DNA from: Spartinivicinus marinus
Lineage (GTDB): Bacteria > Pseudomonadota > Gammaproteobacteria > Pseudomonadales > Zooshikellaceae
Reading direction: 5' to 3'
NCBI RefSeq assembly: GCF_026309355.1
Contig: NZ_JAPJZK010000001.1
Coordinates: 3,678,501 to 3,742,500 of the forward strand
DNA length: 64,000 nucleotides
Both the position numbers and the translations under genes were made by a program. Position 1 is the first letter of the stretch; each line of letters begins with the position of its first letter. A model generated the notes under the pieces. The model worked only from the letters and a program-made list of their open reading frames with translations. It made no database searches and was not told the origin of the DNA. Below are positions 1 to 8,451 of this stretch, in pieces.

Positions 1-1
1 G

Positions 2-187
2 GTAGTAATTTTAAGCAATCGTGATGATGCGGAGCACTTTGTTAATGGTGATTACATCGGTAAGGGTAAGCGAGTATCAATAAAGGTTAGTGCTGGGCAG
101 AATGCGTTTTATTCGTTAGCAGAAAATAAAAAAGAGTCCGTGGTTGAAATGATCACTGATAATCAGCAGCTAACGTTCAACTTTTAG
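2..187 (+). CDS. C-terminal 61 residues of a gene cut by the window edge
   Basis: An open frame enters from the left edge and ends at a TAG. It reads VVILSNRDDAEHF near the start and QQLTFNF at the end. No start codon is inside the window, so only the C-terminal part is visible. I do not recognise the family. The mix of charged and hydrophobic residues and the absence of internal stops make it likely to be coding. Confidence 0.5.
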   Translation, partial: VVILSNRDDAEHFVNGDYIGKGKRVSIKVSAGQNAFYSLAENKKESVVEMITDNQQLTFNF

Positions 188-254
188 GCTTTATCTTTAA
201 GAGTCCTTCAGGCTTCTATCTGGCTGAAAAATAGTCTTGTTTAAACAAATACCT

Positions 255-758
255 TTATTCTAAATGCTTCAACATATTATCTATTGTAAGTACTTCTACG
301 TCATCTAGCGAAGAAAATTCATTCCATGTTGCCCTTAATGAGAAACAGTATTGAAAAGCAGGCTCATTATTTAAGTGATCAATGATATCTTGAGATAAAC
401 CTTCCGCATTAAACTTTGCTAATTCAATAGTCACTTGGCGTATTAGAATATTCTTTGGTTTGATTTTACTAATAGGAGCTTTTTTCTTTATTTCACTAAT
501 AAGCATGTTATTACAAATGTTATGTTTTTTTATGAAAATTTTAAAGTCATGAAGGTAGGCTGAGTATAAAGAAAGTACGGATGATAGAAGCTTCTTAAGG
601 TCTTCAGCCTTATTCTTTAATTGGTTGAATTTTACTCTAGCATGTAGAGAGGTAATATAGTGCTTTATTTTAAGTTGATTGTCATGGATAGCTTGTTTGC
701 TATTATGACTAAAATATATTGTTTCATGGCTATAGTTTAGTGAATGTAGAAGGTATAA
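255..758 (-). pseudogene. Hypothetical protein, probably 5'-truncated (no start for most of its length)
   Basis: The first ATG of this frame is at 506 and gives 83 residues (MLISEIKKK... to ...NMLKHLE). The same frame stays open for another 84 codons upstream, back to a TAA at 759-761. That upstream part reads like protein (for example HARVKFNQLKNKAEDLKKLL) but has no ATG, GTG or TTG start. The whole 167-codon frame looks like a gene that lost its 5' end where the lprI-like promoter region now begins. Alternatively translation starts at 506 and the upstream frame is chance. I do not recognise a domain. Confidence 0.4.
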
Positions 759-801
759 TTAAAGTATTATAATTCAAAACACTTTATTATAGGTATATAA
801 C

Positions 802-1179
802 ATGTTAAAGGTATTAAGACCTTGTTTTGTTCTCTTGTTTTTTAACTGTTCACAAGTCTATTCATTCAACTTTGACTACAAAAAAATTAATGACTTTAAA
901 GTGCTTAGTGAATTTAGCTCTGTTGATAAATTTGAAAGTGAAATAGCAAAGTATATTGATGACTACTTAGCCAATACTGGTGGTGGTACAGGAGGAGTGC
1001 CATGTTATATTGGAGTTGATTTGTGGGATAGGGAGCTTAATATTTACTATAAGAAGCTCAATACTAAGTTGAACAAGAAAGAAAAAAAGTTGCTTAAAAA
1101 GTCACAAAAAGAGTGGCTGAAAACCAGAGATGCTACGGTTGAATTTATGGCTGAATTTTTGGGCGATAAATATCCTTAA
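802..1179 (+). CDS. LprI-like (DUF1311) secreted protein
   Basis: 125 residues with an N-terminal hydrophobic segment (residues about 5-21), consistent with export. The C-terminal half carries the LprI/DUF1311 pattern: a Cys, then WDRELNIYYKKLNTKL, a Lys-rich helix, and the closing QKEWLKTRDA. Family members are periplasmic or lipoproteins; the founding member inhibits lysozyme in Mycobacterium. The role here is not shown by the sequence. It stands alone, with an AT-rich upstream region. Family assignment is by motif. Confidence 0.6.
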   Translation: MLKVLRPCFVLLFFNCSQVYSFNFDYKKINDFKVLSEFSSVDKFESEIAKYIDDYLANTGGGTGGVPCYIGVDLWDRELNIYYKKLNTKLNKKEKKLLKKSQKEWLKTRDATVEFMAEFLGDKYP

Positions 1180-1188
1180 CAAGGCACT

Positions 1189-1290
1189 ATGTATCGGTTG
1201 TTGAAAGCTGGTGATCTGGATGCTGTAATGACCCCATTTATTAAGCAGCGAGCCTTGTTTTTGAAAAGGTGGTTTGAGTTTGAACTATAG
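1189..1290 (+). pseudogene. Short ORF or gene remnant, 33 residues
   Basis: An ATG 9 bases after the LprI-like stop opens a 33-codon frame (MYRLLKAGDLDAVMTPFI... to ...WFEFEL) ending in TAG. It reads like part of a larger protein, but there is no good ribosome binding site and no recognisable family. It may be a remnant. The rest of the gap up to 1461 shows nothing else. Confidence 0.2.
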
Positions 1291-1461
1291 AGCAAGCCTT
1301 TAAAAGAGCTGTTCGTAACTAACAAGCATTACTGATGACTGCATAGCAGTGTAGGTATGAGCTATATGTGGGAAGGCGATGGCTACCAGTTTTGTTACTC
1401 CTTAGTGGTTTTGATGCAGAGGGTGTATACTGTTTGTATATCCTTATCAGTAAGAAAGACG

Positions 1462-1893
1462 ATGTCAGTAATGGACAAGCAAGGCCAAGCACTTATTGAT
1501 AGTTTTGTTGTTGAGCATAGAGCCATTCAGCGCTTATTGGACGAGGCGATGTATGAAGGGATTGGCTCTGCTCGCTGTAAAACAAAGTTATATAAGGCAA
1601 AGCAATTAATTTTATCTCACTTAAAAAAAGAGGATGAGCTATTATATCCTGTTTTAATGGAGCATCACTTTAGTGAGCTTGCGGAAGGCTATGCTCAAGA
1701 TATGCTAAGTATTTCTAAAGATGCATTAACTTTTTTTGATAAGTTTGAAAATGGTGAATATGATAATCAAATTATGGAGTTTGCCAAAGCCTTAGGTAAT
1801 ATTATTGGGGTTTTGGGGCACCGGATTCAAACAGAAGAAGTAATGCTTTATAAAAGATATATTGAATGTATTGAGAAAGCGTCACCGAATTAA
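1462..1893 (+). CDS. Hemerythrin HHE-domain protein
   Basis: The frame is open from 1357, but homology-like sequence begins at the ATG at 1462 (MSVMDKQGQALIDSF), giving 143 residues. His/Glu motifs of the HHE four-helix bundle are visible: EHRAIQRLL near residue 18, SHLKKEDELLYPVL in the middle, and GHRIQTEEVMLY near the end. These usually bind a di-iron centre and sense or buffer oxygen or nitric oxide. It could instead be related to the anti-sigma-70 protein Rsd, which has a similar fold, but the HxxxE pairs favour hemerythrin. Convergent with the downstream flavin reductase. Confidence 0.6.
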   Translation: MSVMDKQGQALIDSFVVEHRAIQRLLDEAMYEGIGSARCKTKLYKAKQLILSHLKKEDELLYPVLMEHHFSELAEGYAQDMLSISKDALTFFDKFENGEYDNQIMEFAKALGNIIGVLGHRIQTEEVMLYKRYIECIEKASPN

Positions 1894-1915
1894 CTAATAA
1901 ACATCAAATTAAAAG

Positions 1916-1953
1916 CGACAAACAAAGGAGGAGTAGGGGGCCTTCATTTGTCG
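1916..1953. terminator. Bidirectional terminator-like hairpin
   Basis: Outer arms CGACAAA / TTTGTCG (1916-1922 and 1947-1953) and inner arms AAGG / CCTT, separated by a symmetric two-base internal loop, with a 12-base loop. It lies between the convergent stops of the hemerythrin gene and the nemA-like gene. Short T-rich stretches follow on both strands. Function is inferred from shape and position. Confidence 0.5.
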
Positions 1954-1970
1954 TATTTATAACAGTACCC

Positions 1971-3083
1971 TTAAACTGGCTCTGCTTCATGCTCTAATAA
2001 CGGATAATCAGTATAACCTTTTTCATCACCTCCATAGAATGATTCTTGCTGAGGTAGATTAAGTTCGGCGTTATTCTGGAACCGCTCTACTAAATCAGCA
2101 TTAGCAATATAAGGCCGACCAAAAGCTACCAGGTCTGCATGCCCACTGTTAATGACTTGTTCGGCACTGGCCTGTGTATAAGCCCCGCAAACAATAATAG
2201 GCCCTTGAAATACTTGGCGTAATTGCTGGCGAAATTCAATTTCATATGGTTGGCCATTATCCCAAGTGGGCTCATTGATATGAATGTAGGCTATTTGCCG
2301 TTTATTGAATTGTTCAGCTAAATAAATTGCCATTGTCTCTGATTCAGTATCATCAATATCATTAAATGCCCCCTTGGGTGATAGCCGAACACCCACTTTA
2401 TTAGCGCCTATCGCATCGATTAAAGTATCAATAATTTCTAAAGTGAAGCGCGCTCGGTTGGTGATAGAGCTACCATATTGATCGGTCCGATGATTGCTGT
2501 TGGTAGACAAGAATTGGTCTGGTAAGTACCCGTTAGCTGCGTGGAGCTCAACCAAGTCAAATCCAGCTTCCATTGCGTTAAGGGCTGCTTGCCGATAGTC
2601 GGCGATAATTGCTTGAATTTCAGAAACTGTTAGGGCTTTAGGTGTATCAGTGCTAATACGGGTTAATTTGCCTTCTTGTAATTTATAACTTCTGGCCCCT
2701 TCAGCCTTGATTGCTGAAGGGGCCACGGGTGCTTCGTTGTTAGGTTGAAATAGTCGATTAGAGATACGCCCAACATGCCATAGCTGAATAGCCATGCGTC
2801 CACCTGCTTGATGAACAGCTTGAGTAATTTGCTGCCAACCAGCTATTTGAGACTGGCTATAAATACCTGGAGTACAGGCATAGCCCTGGCCCTGTGGAGA
2901 AATTTGGCTGGCCTCAGAGATGATTAATCCTGCTGAGGCTCGCTGGGTGTAGTATTGTGCCATTAGCTGGTTAGGTACATCTCCTGCACTTGCCCTGGAA
3001 CGAGTTAAAGGAGCCATGATGACTCGGTTTGGTAGTGCTAAATCACCCACCTGGAATGGAGACAATAGTTGATTGGATGGCAT
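1971..3083 (-). CDS. nemA: Old yellow enzyme family flavin reductase (N-ethylmaleimide reductase type)
   Basis: 370 residues, the usual size of the OYE family. It has the opening LLSPFQVGDLALPNRVIMAPLTR, the substrate-anchoring LHAANGYL (His and Asn) near residue 180, and the phosphate/FMN segment VAFGRPYIANADLV near the end. Such enzymes use FMN and NAD(P)H to reduce electrophilic alkenes, maleimides and nitro compounds in the cytosol. A palindrome identical in its arms to the one upstream of the adjacent TetR gene lies 14 bases before the start, so NemR-type control is likely. The nemA symbol rests on this pairing; other OYE paralogues cannot be excluded. Confidence 0.8.
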   Translation of the reverse strand: MPSNQLLSPFQVGDLALPNRVIMAPLTRSRASAGDVPNQLMAQYYTQRASAGLIISEASQISPQGQGYACTPGIYSQSQIAGWQQITQAVHQAGGRMAIQLWHVGRISNRLFQPNNEAPVAPSAIKAEGARSYKLQEGKLTRISTDTPKALTVSEIQAIIADYRQAALNAMEAGFDLVELHAANGYLPDQFLSTNSNHRTDQYGSSITNRARFTLEIIDTLIDAIGANKVGVRLSPKGAFNDIDDTESETMAIYLAEQFNKRQIAYIHINEPTWDNGQPYEIEFRQQLRQVFQGPIIVCGAYTQASAEQVINSGHADLVAFGRPYIANADLVERFQNNAELNLPQQESFYGGDEKGYTDYPLLEHEAEPV

Positions 3084-3096
3084 AATATTTCCTTAG

Positions 3097-3111
3097 TAGA
3101 CCAGTCGTCTA
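3097..3111. promoter_or_regulatory. Predicted NemR operator upstream of nemA
   Basis: TAGAC-CAGTC-GTCTA, a perfect 5-bp inverted repeat around a 5-bp centre, 14 bases upstream of the nemA start. The same arms recur at 3820-3834 before the TetR-family gene. Confidence 0.7.
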
Positions 3112-3207
3112 GTTGTTAGGTAGAAAAAAATGAGGCGGGACTGTATTTTTGCCAGGCCTCAGTACGGTATTTTGGGTTTGTTATTAATGCGTAATAAATA
3201 TCAAATT

Positions 3208-3804
3208 TTATTTGGTCAATATACACTCAGTTAAAGCCATAGCGTTGGTAATAGCTGACTTATCTCGTCGTACTTTTGTGATTAGGCTGGCTCCCATCCA
3301 CTGCTGATAAAGAGTAAATGCTGTATAGTGTGGATCTAAGTGTTCAGATAGTGAACCATCATTAACACCTCGTTCGATGCAGGCAGCTATTTTCTGAATG
3401 ACTGAATCAATGCCTGACTTTAATATTAAACGCATATCGTCGGATAAGTCAGATACTTCAGCAGAAAGCTTTACTGCCATACATTGTCTATCGCAACAAA
3501 TGGCTGCCTGATTTTCAAACCAACGCTGCCAATATTCCATTAATAGTTGCTTGCCTGTTTTTTCAGGCTGAGCAAATAGATCTTTCAACAGTTTGTTGTA
3601 ATCGTCAAAATAACGCTTGAGTAGTTCTACACCAAACTGCTCTTTAGAGCGAAAATAATGATAAAACGAGCCTTTGGGGACATTGGCTTGTGTTAGGATT
3701 TGTGCCAACCCTACTGCAGAAAAGCCTTTGCTGAGAATTAACTGCTCACCAGCATTCAGGATGGTTTCTCGGGTATCTTGATGTTCACTACGTGTCATGT
3801 TCAA
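3208..3804 (-). CDS. nemR: TetR-family repressor, NemR-like
   Basis: 198 residues. The N-terminal helix-turn-helix is typical of TetR: TRETILNAGEQLILSKGFSAVGL followed by PKGSFYHYFRSKEQF. In the sensor domain there are cysteines in AICCDRQCMAVKLSAEVSD; NemR of E. coli senses electrophiles and bleach through a cysteine in the matching region (established for the family). It reads in the same direction as nemA with 124 bases between. An operator lies 16 bases before its own start, which points to autoregulation. Confidence 0.8.
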   Translation of the reverse strand: MNMTRSEHQDTRETILNAGEQLILSKGFSAVGLAQILTQANVPKGSFYHYFRSKEQFGVELLKRYFDDYNKLLKDLFAQPEKTGKQLLMEYWQRWFENQAAICCDRQCMAVKLSAEVSDLSDDMRLILKSGIDSVIQKIAACIERGVNDGSLSEHLDPHYTAFTLYQQWMGASLITKVRRDKSAITNAMALTECILTK

Positions 3805-3819
3805 ATACTAGCACCTGAT

Positions 3820-3834
3820 TAGACCGGTCGTCTA
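3820..3834. promoter_or_regulatory. Predicted NemR operator upstream of nemR
   Basis: TAGAC-CGGTC-GTCTA, the same arms as 3097-3111 with one central base changed. It lies 16 bases upstream of the nemR start, where a bound repressor would block its own promoter. Confidence 0.7.
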
Positions 3835-3957
3835 TAAAACTTGTTAGATCAAATAATCATAGTCATTCCTAGGGTTTGGTTATATGGTGTTTTTTGAGGG
3901 ATGTCTATAATGGTTAGCAATCAATGACTAATAACCTTAGTGAAGAGCCGCTGTCTA

Positions 3958-4785
3958 TCAAAGCTTCCCTTCTTCCCTGGGGATAGAGCCAAACAATATT
4001 GAGCGAATGACATTTTGCTTTGACATGTCACCCCGTGTAAGTAAAGTACGTAGGCTGTCCTCATTGCCTAACAGTTGTTGGCTTATGGCTTTTATTGAGT
4101 AACCTTTTTGATGAAGATAGCGGGTTTGCCCTTCTAGCTCTATTAAGTAATTAAGTTTATTTTGTAGCGCTTGCTTGCCTTGTTCCATGACTGGGCGGTG
4201 AGCACAAAACAAATGCTCAAACTCTAAAGTCACCAATCTTTTCAGGCTTTCTACCGTTTTAGCGAAATCTTCGTCACCCCTAAAAAGTTTGATTTTATCT
4301 GCTAAAAATGCATCGCCAGAAAATAGCCAACCTTCATTAGCTTCAAAAAAAACAACTTGGTCATCACAGTGGCCAGGAGCAGGGATAACTTTAAATTGAT
4401 AATGATCAGTCTCAATAATGTCGTCTAAACAGTCAACTTGAACGGTGGGGGCTTTCCCCCATACCAGTTGGTGATAAAGTTTATATTTAAAGCCTCTGGC
4501 CATTTTAGTCGCGCTAGCTGGTGAAGCAAGTACGGTAAACCCTGCATCAACTAAAGCGCTGGCACTGCCAGTATGATCTTCGTGGTGATGGGTAATAATC
4601 GCTTTGCGAATCGATTGTTCATCAGCAAACTTGAGTACTCGGCGATGCTTGCTATAAATGCCTGTGTCTATCATGATTCCATCAACAGCATAACATCTGA
4701 CGGTCATTACTGGAGGCATAAATTTGAACATGGGTCTTCCCATGTGTAGAGCGGTAACTGGCCCAAATTGTTCAATGCAGTCCAT
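3958..4785 (-). CDS. Metallo-beta-lactamase-fold hydrolase
   Basis: About 275 residues. The zinc motif THHHEDHTG is present near residue 65, followed by APGHCDDQVVFF, the bridging Asp in FSGDAFLADK and a final FCAHRP His. The frame is open from a TTG at 4803, but the ATG at 4785 (MDCIEQFGP) seems the better start; neither has a clear ribosome site. The C-terminal 70 residues contain a helical extension (KGYSIKAISQQLLG). Substrate is unknown; the family includes glyoxalase II and lactonase-like enzymes. Confidence 0.7.
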   Translation of the reverse strand: MDCIEQFGPVTALHMGRPMFKFMPPVMTVRCYAVDGIMIDTGIYSKHRRVLKFADEQSIRKAIITHHHEDHTGSASALVDAGFTVLASPASATKMARGFKYKLYHQLVWGKAPTVQVDCLDDIIETDHYQFKVIPAPGHCDDQVVFFEANEGWLFSGDAFLADKIKLFRGDEDFAKTVESLKRLVTLEFEHLFCAHRPVMEQGKQALQNKLNYLIELEGQTRYLHQKGYSIKAISQQLLGNEDSLRTLLTRGDMSKQNVIRSILFGSIPREEGKL

Positions 4786-4896
4786 AGCGTAGGTTAATAC
4801 CAATAGTGATTGTATTTTTATATTATATACACGACATAATACAAGGAATATATATGTTTAGCGAATTTTAGATGTATGCTTATTGTTATAAAAGGT

Positions 4897-5658
4897 TTAA
4901 AATTCGACACTTACATTATATTTTTTTCTTAGTTTGTCTATCAATTGTGCTTCGACAGTTAAAAACTGATTAAATATTTTGATAGTTTTTGGGTGTTTAA
5001 CAGTAGAAAGATAATATGAGCTTTTTATATAAGGTAGTTTGTTATTAAACACTAATGCCTTAGGTGAGTGAATTGTATAATTTAAATGGTACCTTGCAAC
5101 TGCAATATTAACATAAGCCCCATCGATTTTACCAAACATTACTTGAGATAGTAATTCTATCATTGTTTCGCTTTCATGTAGTTGAATCTGTCCAGACTCA
5201 ATTAGTTCAGTATATCCCCATGGGGTAAAATTTTTTATAGTTCCCAGGTTTTTTAAAAAAGGTAGGCCTTTAGATTTTATTGCTGGCATAACTATAATAC
5301 CATCAATATATTGGCTGACCGATTGACTGTAATGTACCTTTATATTTTCTTTTCCTTTTGAATTCCACTGTGGGTTATCAGGGTATTTAAAGTCTATTGA
5401 TTGTGTTTGCAGTAGCTCTGTATAAAGTTCGCTCACAGCTAAAAGGCGATATTCAATAGTGTAATGATGGGTTTTGGCAAAAGCATCGAAAACCTCTCGT
5501 GTGTAGCCAACTAGTTTTCCATATTCATGGCTATAGTGAGGAAAGTAATTGAGCTTTTCTACACCAATGATTAAATGGTTAGGTTCCTTTGCATGGCTTA
5601 TTCCGATGAGTAACACCCAGCAACATACTTGATAAAAAAAACTGAAGTTACTAGCCAT
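4897..5658 (-). CDS. Periplasmic solute-binding-domain protein (SBP family 3-like)
   Basis: 253 residues with a signal peptide (residues 1-23, ending LLIGISHA). The mature part begins HLIIGVEKLNYFPHYS and contains VGYTREVFDAFAKTHHY, the usual opening of family 3 solute-binding proteins, followed by a lobe that ends with Lys-rich helices. No ABC permease or ATPase is adjacent, so it may be an orphan receptor-like protein, as is common in marine gammaproteobacteria. Ligand unknown. Confidence 0.6.
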   Translation of the reverse strand: MASNFSFFYQVCCWVLLIGISHAKEPNHLIIGVEKLNYFPHYSHEYGKLVGYTREVFDAFAKTHHYTIEYRLLAVSELYTELLQTQSIDFKYPDNPQWNSKGKENIKVHYSQSVSQYIDGIIVMPAIKSKGLPFLKNLGTIKNFTPWGYTELIESGQIQLHESETMIELLSQVMFGKIDGAYVNIAVARYHLNYTIHSPKALVFNNKLPYIKSSYYLSTVKHPKTIKIFNQFLTVEAQLIDKLRKKYNVSVEF

Positions 5659-5855
5659 TGTGTTCTACTGCCTGGAGCTTACGTTGCTTATAAGTGTAGG
5701 GTTGATGACTGGAATTTTCCTCCAGCTGAAACATTTGTTTGTTAAGCTGGGTCATATAAACATTGCTTTACTCTAATTGCTTCTATGTATAGGGTGAAGC
5801 AATTCTGGACTGAGAGCTTATGCAACGTTAGGTGGTTATAGTGGAGGTTTAGAGT

Positions 5856-6683
5856 ATGTTTACGCTATGGTGGCGATTGTGTATCACGACCATCCTTTCG
5901 TTTAGCTTATTAGTTGTATCGGGATATCAGTGGGTTCAATTAGTTCAGGCATCAGTGGATGTGAATGCTAATTCTTATTTTATAGGTGCTGAGCCGCAAA
6001 GGTTACACTATGTTAAAACTGGAAACTCGGATGCTGCTGTTAGGGTGATTTTTATCCATGGTACGCCTGGGCAGTGGCAAAACTATTCCTATTATTTAGC
6101 TGATGAGCAATTGATGACACAAGCAGAGCTAGTGGCTGTGGACCGTATTGGTTTTGGCCTGTCATCAGCTACAGTCAGCCCTTCATTGGCTACTCAGGCA
6201 AAACTGCTAAAACCTTTGTTAGAAACTGACAAACAAATCATTTTGGTGGGACACTCATTAGGAGGCTCCCTAGCAACCAAAATGGCTATCGATTATCCTG
6301 TCCAAGTAGCGAGTATTATGCTAGTGGCTGCTTCTCTAGATCCAAGTCTTGAATCTCCTCGCTGGTATAACCAAGTGATTGAGTGGCCTGTGATCCGCTG
6401 GTTTGTACCAGAAAAGCTATTAAAAGCTAACCAAGAAATATTTAGTTTGGCTAATGAGCTGGAAAAAATGGCGGATGACTGGTCAAAGCTTAAGGCTAAG
6501 GTTCATATTGTTCATGGTAAAGAGGATAAATTAGCCTATTTTGGTAATGCTGAGTACGCTGTACAACAGTTAATGGGCAAAGCAGTCAGCTTAAATGCTG
6601 TAGCTGGAGAAGGCCATTTTATCCTATGGGAAAACCAGAAGTTGATAAAGCAGGATTTGTTAAGTTTGATTCAGAGGTTATGA
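5856..6683 (+). CDS. Alpha/beta hydrolase, membrane-anchored or exported
   Basis: 275 residues. Residues about 8-28 form a hydrophobic helix, so the protein is anchored or secreted. Then come the oxyanion motif FIHGTPGQWQNY, the nucleophile elbow VGHSLGGSLA, the acid in VHGKEDKLAYF and the catalytic His in GEGHFILWEN. Substrate unknown. The gene downstream (DUF1244) follows after 29 bases and may share its transcript. Confidence 0.7.
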   Translation: MFTLWWRLCITTILSFSLLVVSGYQWVQLVQASVDVNANSYFIGAEPQRLHYVKTGNSDAAVRVIFIHGTPGQWQNYSYYLADEQLMTQAELVAVDRIGFGLSSATVSPSLATQAKLLKPLLETDKQIILVGHSLGGSLATKMAIDYPVQVASIMLVAASLDPSLESPRWYNQVIEWPVIRWFVPEKLLKANQEIFSLANELEKMADDWSKLKAKVHIVHGKEDKLAYFGNAEYAVQQLMGKAVSLNAVAGEGHFILWENQKLIKQDLLSLIQRL

Positions 6684-6712
6684 TAAGAGCTTAAATCTAA
6701 CTAAATTAGTGA

Positions 6713-7012
6713 ATGAGCATGGAACAAACAGATAAACAAACTGCGGTAGAAGCTGCTGTATTTAGACGACTGGTAGCGCATTTAGATAGCCGCAAAGATG
6801 TACAAAATATTGACCTGATGAACCTGGCTGGCTTTTGTCGTAACTGTCTGAGTAAGTGGTATGTACAAGCAGCAAAAGAGCAAGGTACTGAAATAGAGTA
6901 TGAGCAAGCCAGAGAAATGGTGTATGGTATGCCTTACCCAGAGTGGAAACAGAAGTATCAGAAAGAAGCGAGTGCAGAACAGTTAGCGGAATTTAATAAA
7001 ACAAAGAAGTGA
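6713..7012 (+). CDS. DUF1244 family protein
   Basis: 99 residues. It matches the DUF1244 pattern: EAAVFRRLVAHLDSR, then DLMNLAGFCRNCLSKWY with the two cysteines, and MVYGMPYPEWKQKYQ. This small cytoplasmic family is widespread in proteobacteria and has no established function. A second ATG two codons in could be the real start. It follows the hydrolase gene by 29 bases. Confidence 0.8.
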   Translation: MSMEQTDKQTAVEAAVFRRLVAHLDSRKDVQNIDLMNLAGFCRNCLSKWYVQAAKEQGTEIEYEQAREMVYGMPYPEWKQKYQKEASAEQLAEFNKTKK

Positions 7013-7062
7013 AGGTAAGCATTGGTTATCAATGTAGTTTGAAATATAGCTAAGTTGATAAA

Positions 7063-7085
7063 GTGCACGAATAATATTCGTGCAC
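7063..7085. repeat. Perfect 10-bp palindrome with 3-base centre
   Basis: Arms GTGCACGAAT and ATTCGTGCAC around AAT, 51 bases after the DUF1244 stop and 59 before the next start. There is no T-run after it, so it is as likely an operator as a terminator. Confidence 0.55.
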
Positions 7086-7143
7086 AGTGCGCCTGTTTAT
7101 ACATATGATGGATGACTTCTAAAAGCAACGGATTGTACTGATT

Positions 7144-8427
7144 ATGCTTGTGATAAAGCAAAAACAAAGGTATTTATTGTTATTTCTTTTAATTTCATTC
7201 ACTTGTGTTACAGCAGTAGCCTCTGAATATGGATTTCCAATTAAAAACCCTTTTTTTGCAACAATAGCCACTTCGCCACCAGAATACCGACCAAAGTTAT
7301 TGAATGACAGCGAAATTCAACAAAAGACTGTTATTGTTAGGGGTATTAGAGATAACTTACCAAATAACCTATGGGATGTGAAAGACTTTACTGTGCCTGT
7401 TGCTTATCAGTCAGAGGCTGCACCGTTAATTTTTGTTATAGCAGGTACTGGTGCCAGCTATAAAAGCCAGAAAATGCAATTTTTGAAAAAGATATTTTAT
7501 CAAGCAGGTTTTCATGTTGCTTTATTATCTTCTCCTACTAACTATGACTTTATTGCAGCGGCTGCCCCACAAGCGAGACCAGGTTTAAGTAAAACTGACG
7601 CAAGTGACTTATACCAAGTGATGCAAAAAACAGTGGCTCAACTTAACGTTAACCATAAAATAAAAATAACGGGCAATTTTTTAGTTGGCTATAGTCTAGG
7701 TGCTTTACAGGCTGCATTTGTTAGCTATTTAGATTCGACCATAAAAACCTTTAAATTTTCGAAAGTGGTTTTAATCAATCCACCTGTGGATCTGTATACA
7801 TCATTACAAGCACTTGATAAATTGGCTTTAGCAAAGGCTTATAATGTCAATAGTGCAGAAGGCTTTTTTAACTTAATGTTTACTAAGTTAGCCGCCTTTT
7901 TTGCCAGCCAAGGTTACATAGCAATTGAGCAAGGCCTATTTTTTGATATTCAAGGTTCTGGGCAAGCATTAACTAGAGAGGAAATGGCATTGCTGATTGC
8001 TGCCAGCTTTCGGTTTAGTGTGGCTGAGATGAGTTTTGTGGTGGATCAAATCAACAAACTTGGCGTTTATATTGATCCAAAAGCAGAACTGAATATTAGT
8101 GCATCTATGACTCACTTTTTTAAGCAAGCACTACTATGTAACTTTCACTGCTATTTAAATAAGTTTGTAGCACCTTATGTAGGGATGCCTTTGGGTGAAA
8201 TTATTAAGAAAAATAGTTTGAAAGCGTTGAAGCAATACTTGTCTCAGTCAAATAATATTTATGTTATTACTAATAAAGATGATTTTATTTTATCAAATCA
8301 AGATATACAGTTTTTAACTAAAACCTTTGGTGAAAGACTAACTTTATACCCTTATGGTGGCCATTGCGGAAACCTTAACTATCAACAGAACGTTGATGAT
8401 TTATTACAGTTGTTAAAATATAAGTAA
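7144..8427 (+). CDS. Exported alpha/beta-hydrolase-like protein
   Basis: 427 residues with a signal peptide (residues 1-27, LLLFLLISFTCVTAVAS). A nucleophile-elbow-like VGYSLGALQAAFVSY lies near residue 185, preceded by FVIAGTGASYKS, which resembles the oxyanion strand. A C-terminal YPYGGHCGNLNY supplies a candidate catalytic His. The MlaA homologue starts 24 bases downstream, so the two are probably co-transcribed and act in the periplasm or at the outer membrane. A lipid-related role is inference from that neighbour. Confidence 0.55.
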   Translation: MLVIKQKQRYLLLFLLISFTCVTAVASEYGFPIKNPFFATIATSPPEYRPKLLNDSEIQQKTVIVRGIRDNLPNNLWDVKDFTVPVAYQSEAAPLIFVIAGTGASYKSQKMQFLKKIFYQAGFHVALLSSPTNYDFIAAAAPQARPGLSKTDASDLYQVMQKTVAQLNVNHKIKITGNFLVGYSLGALQAAFVSYLDSTIKTFKFSKVVLINPPVDLYTSLQALDKLALAKAYNVNSAEGFFNLMFTKLAAFFASQGYIAIEQGLFFDIQGSGQALTREEMALLIAASFRFSVAEMSFVVDQINKLGVYIDPKAELNISASMTHFFKQALLCNFHCYLNKFVAPYVGMPLGEIIKKNSLKALKQYLSQSNNIYVITNKDDFILSNQDIQFLTKTFGERLTLYPYGGHCGNLNYQQNVDDLLQLLKYK

Positions 8428-8451
8428 CAGGTACAACTACCGATACTATAA

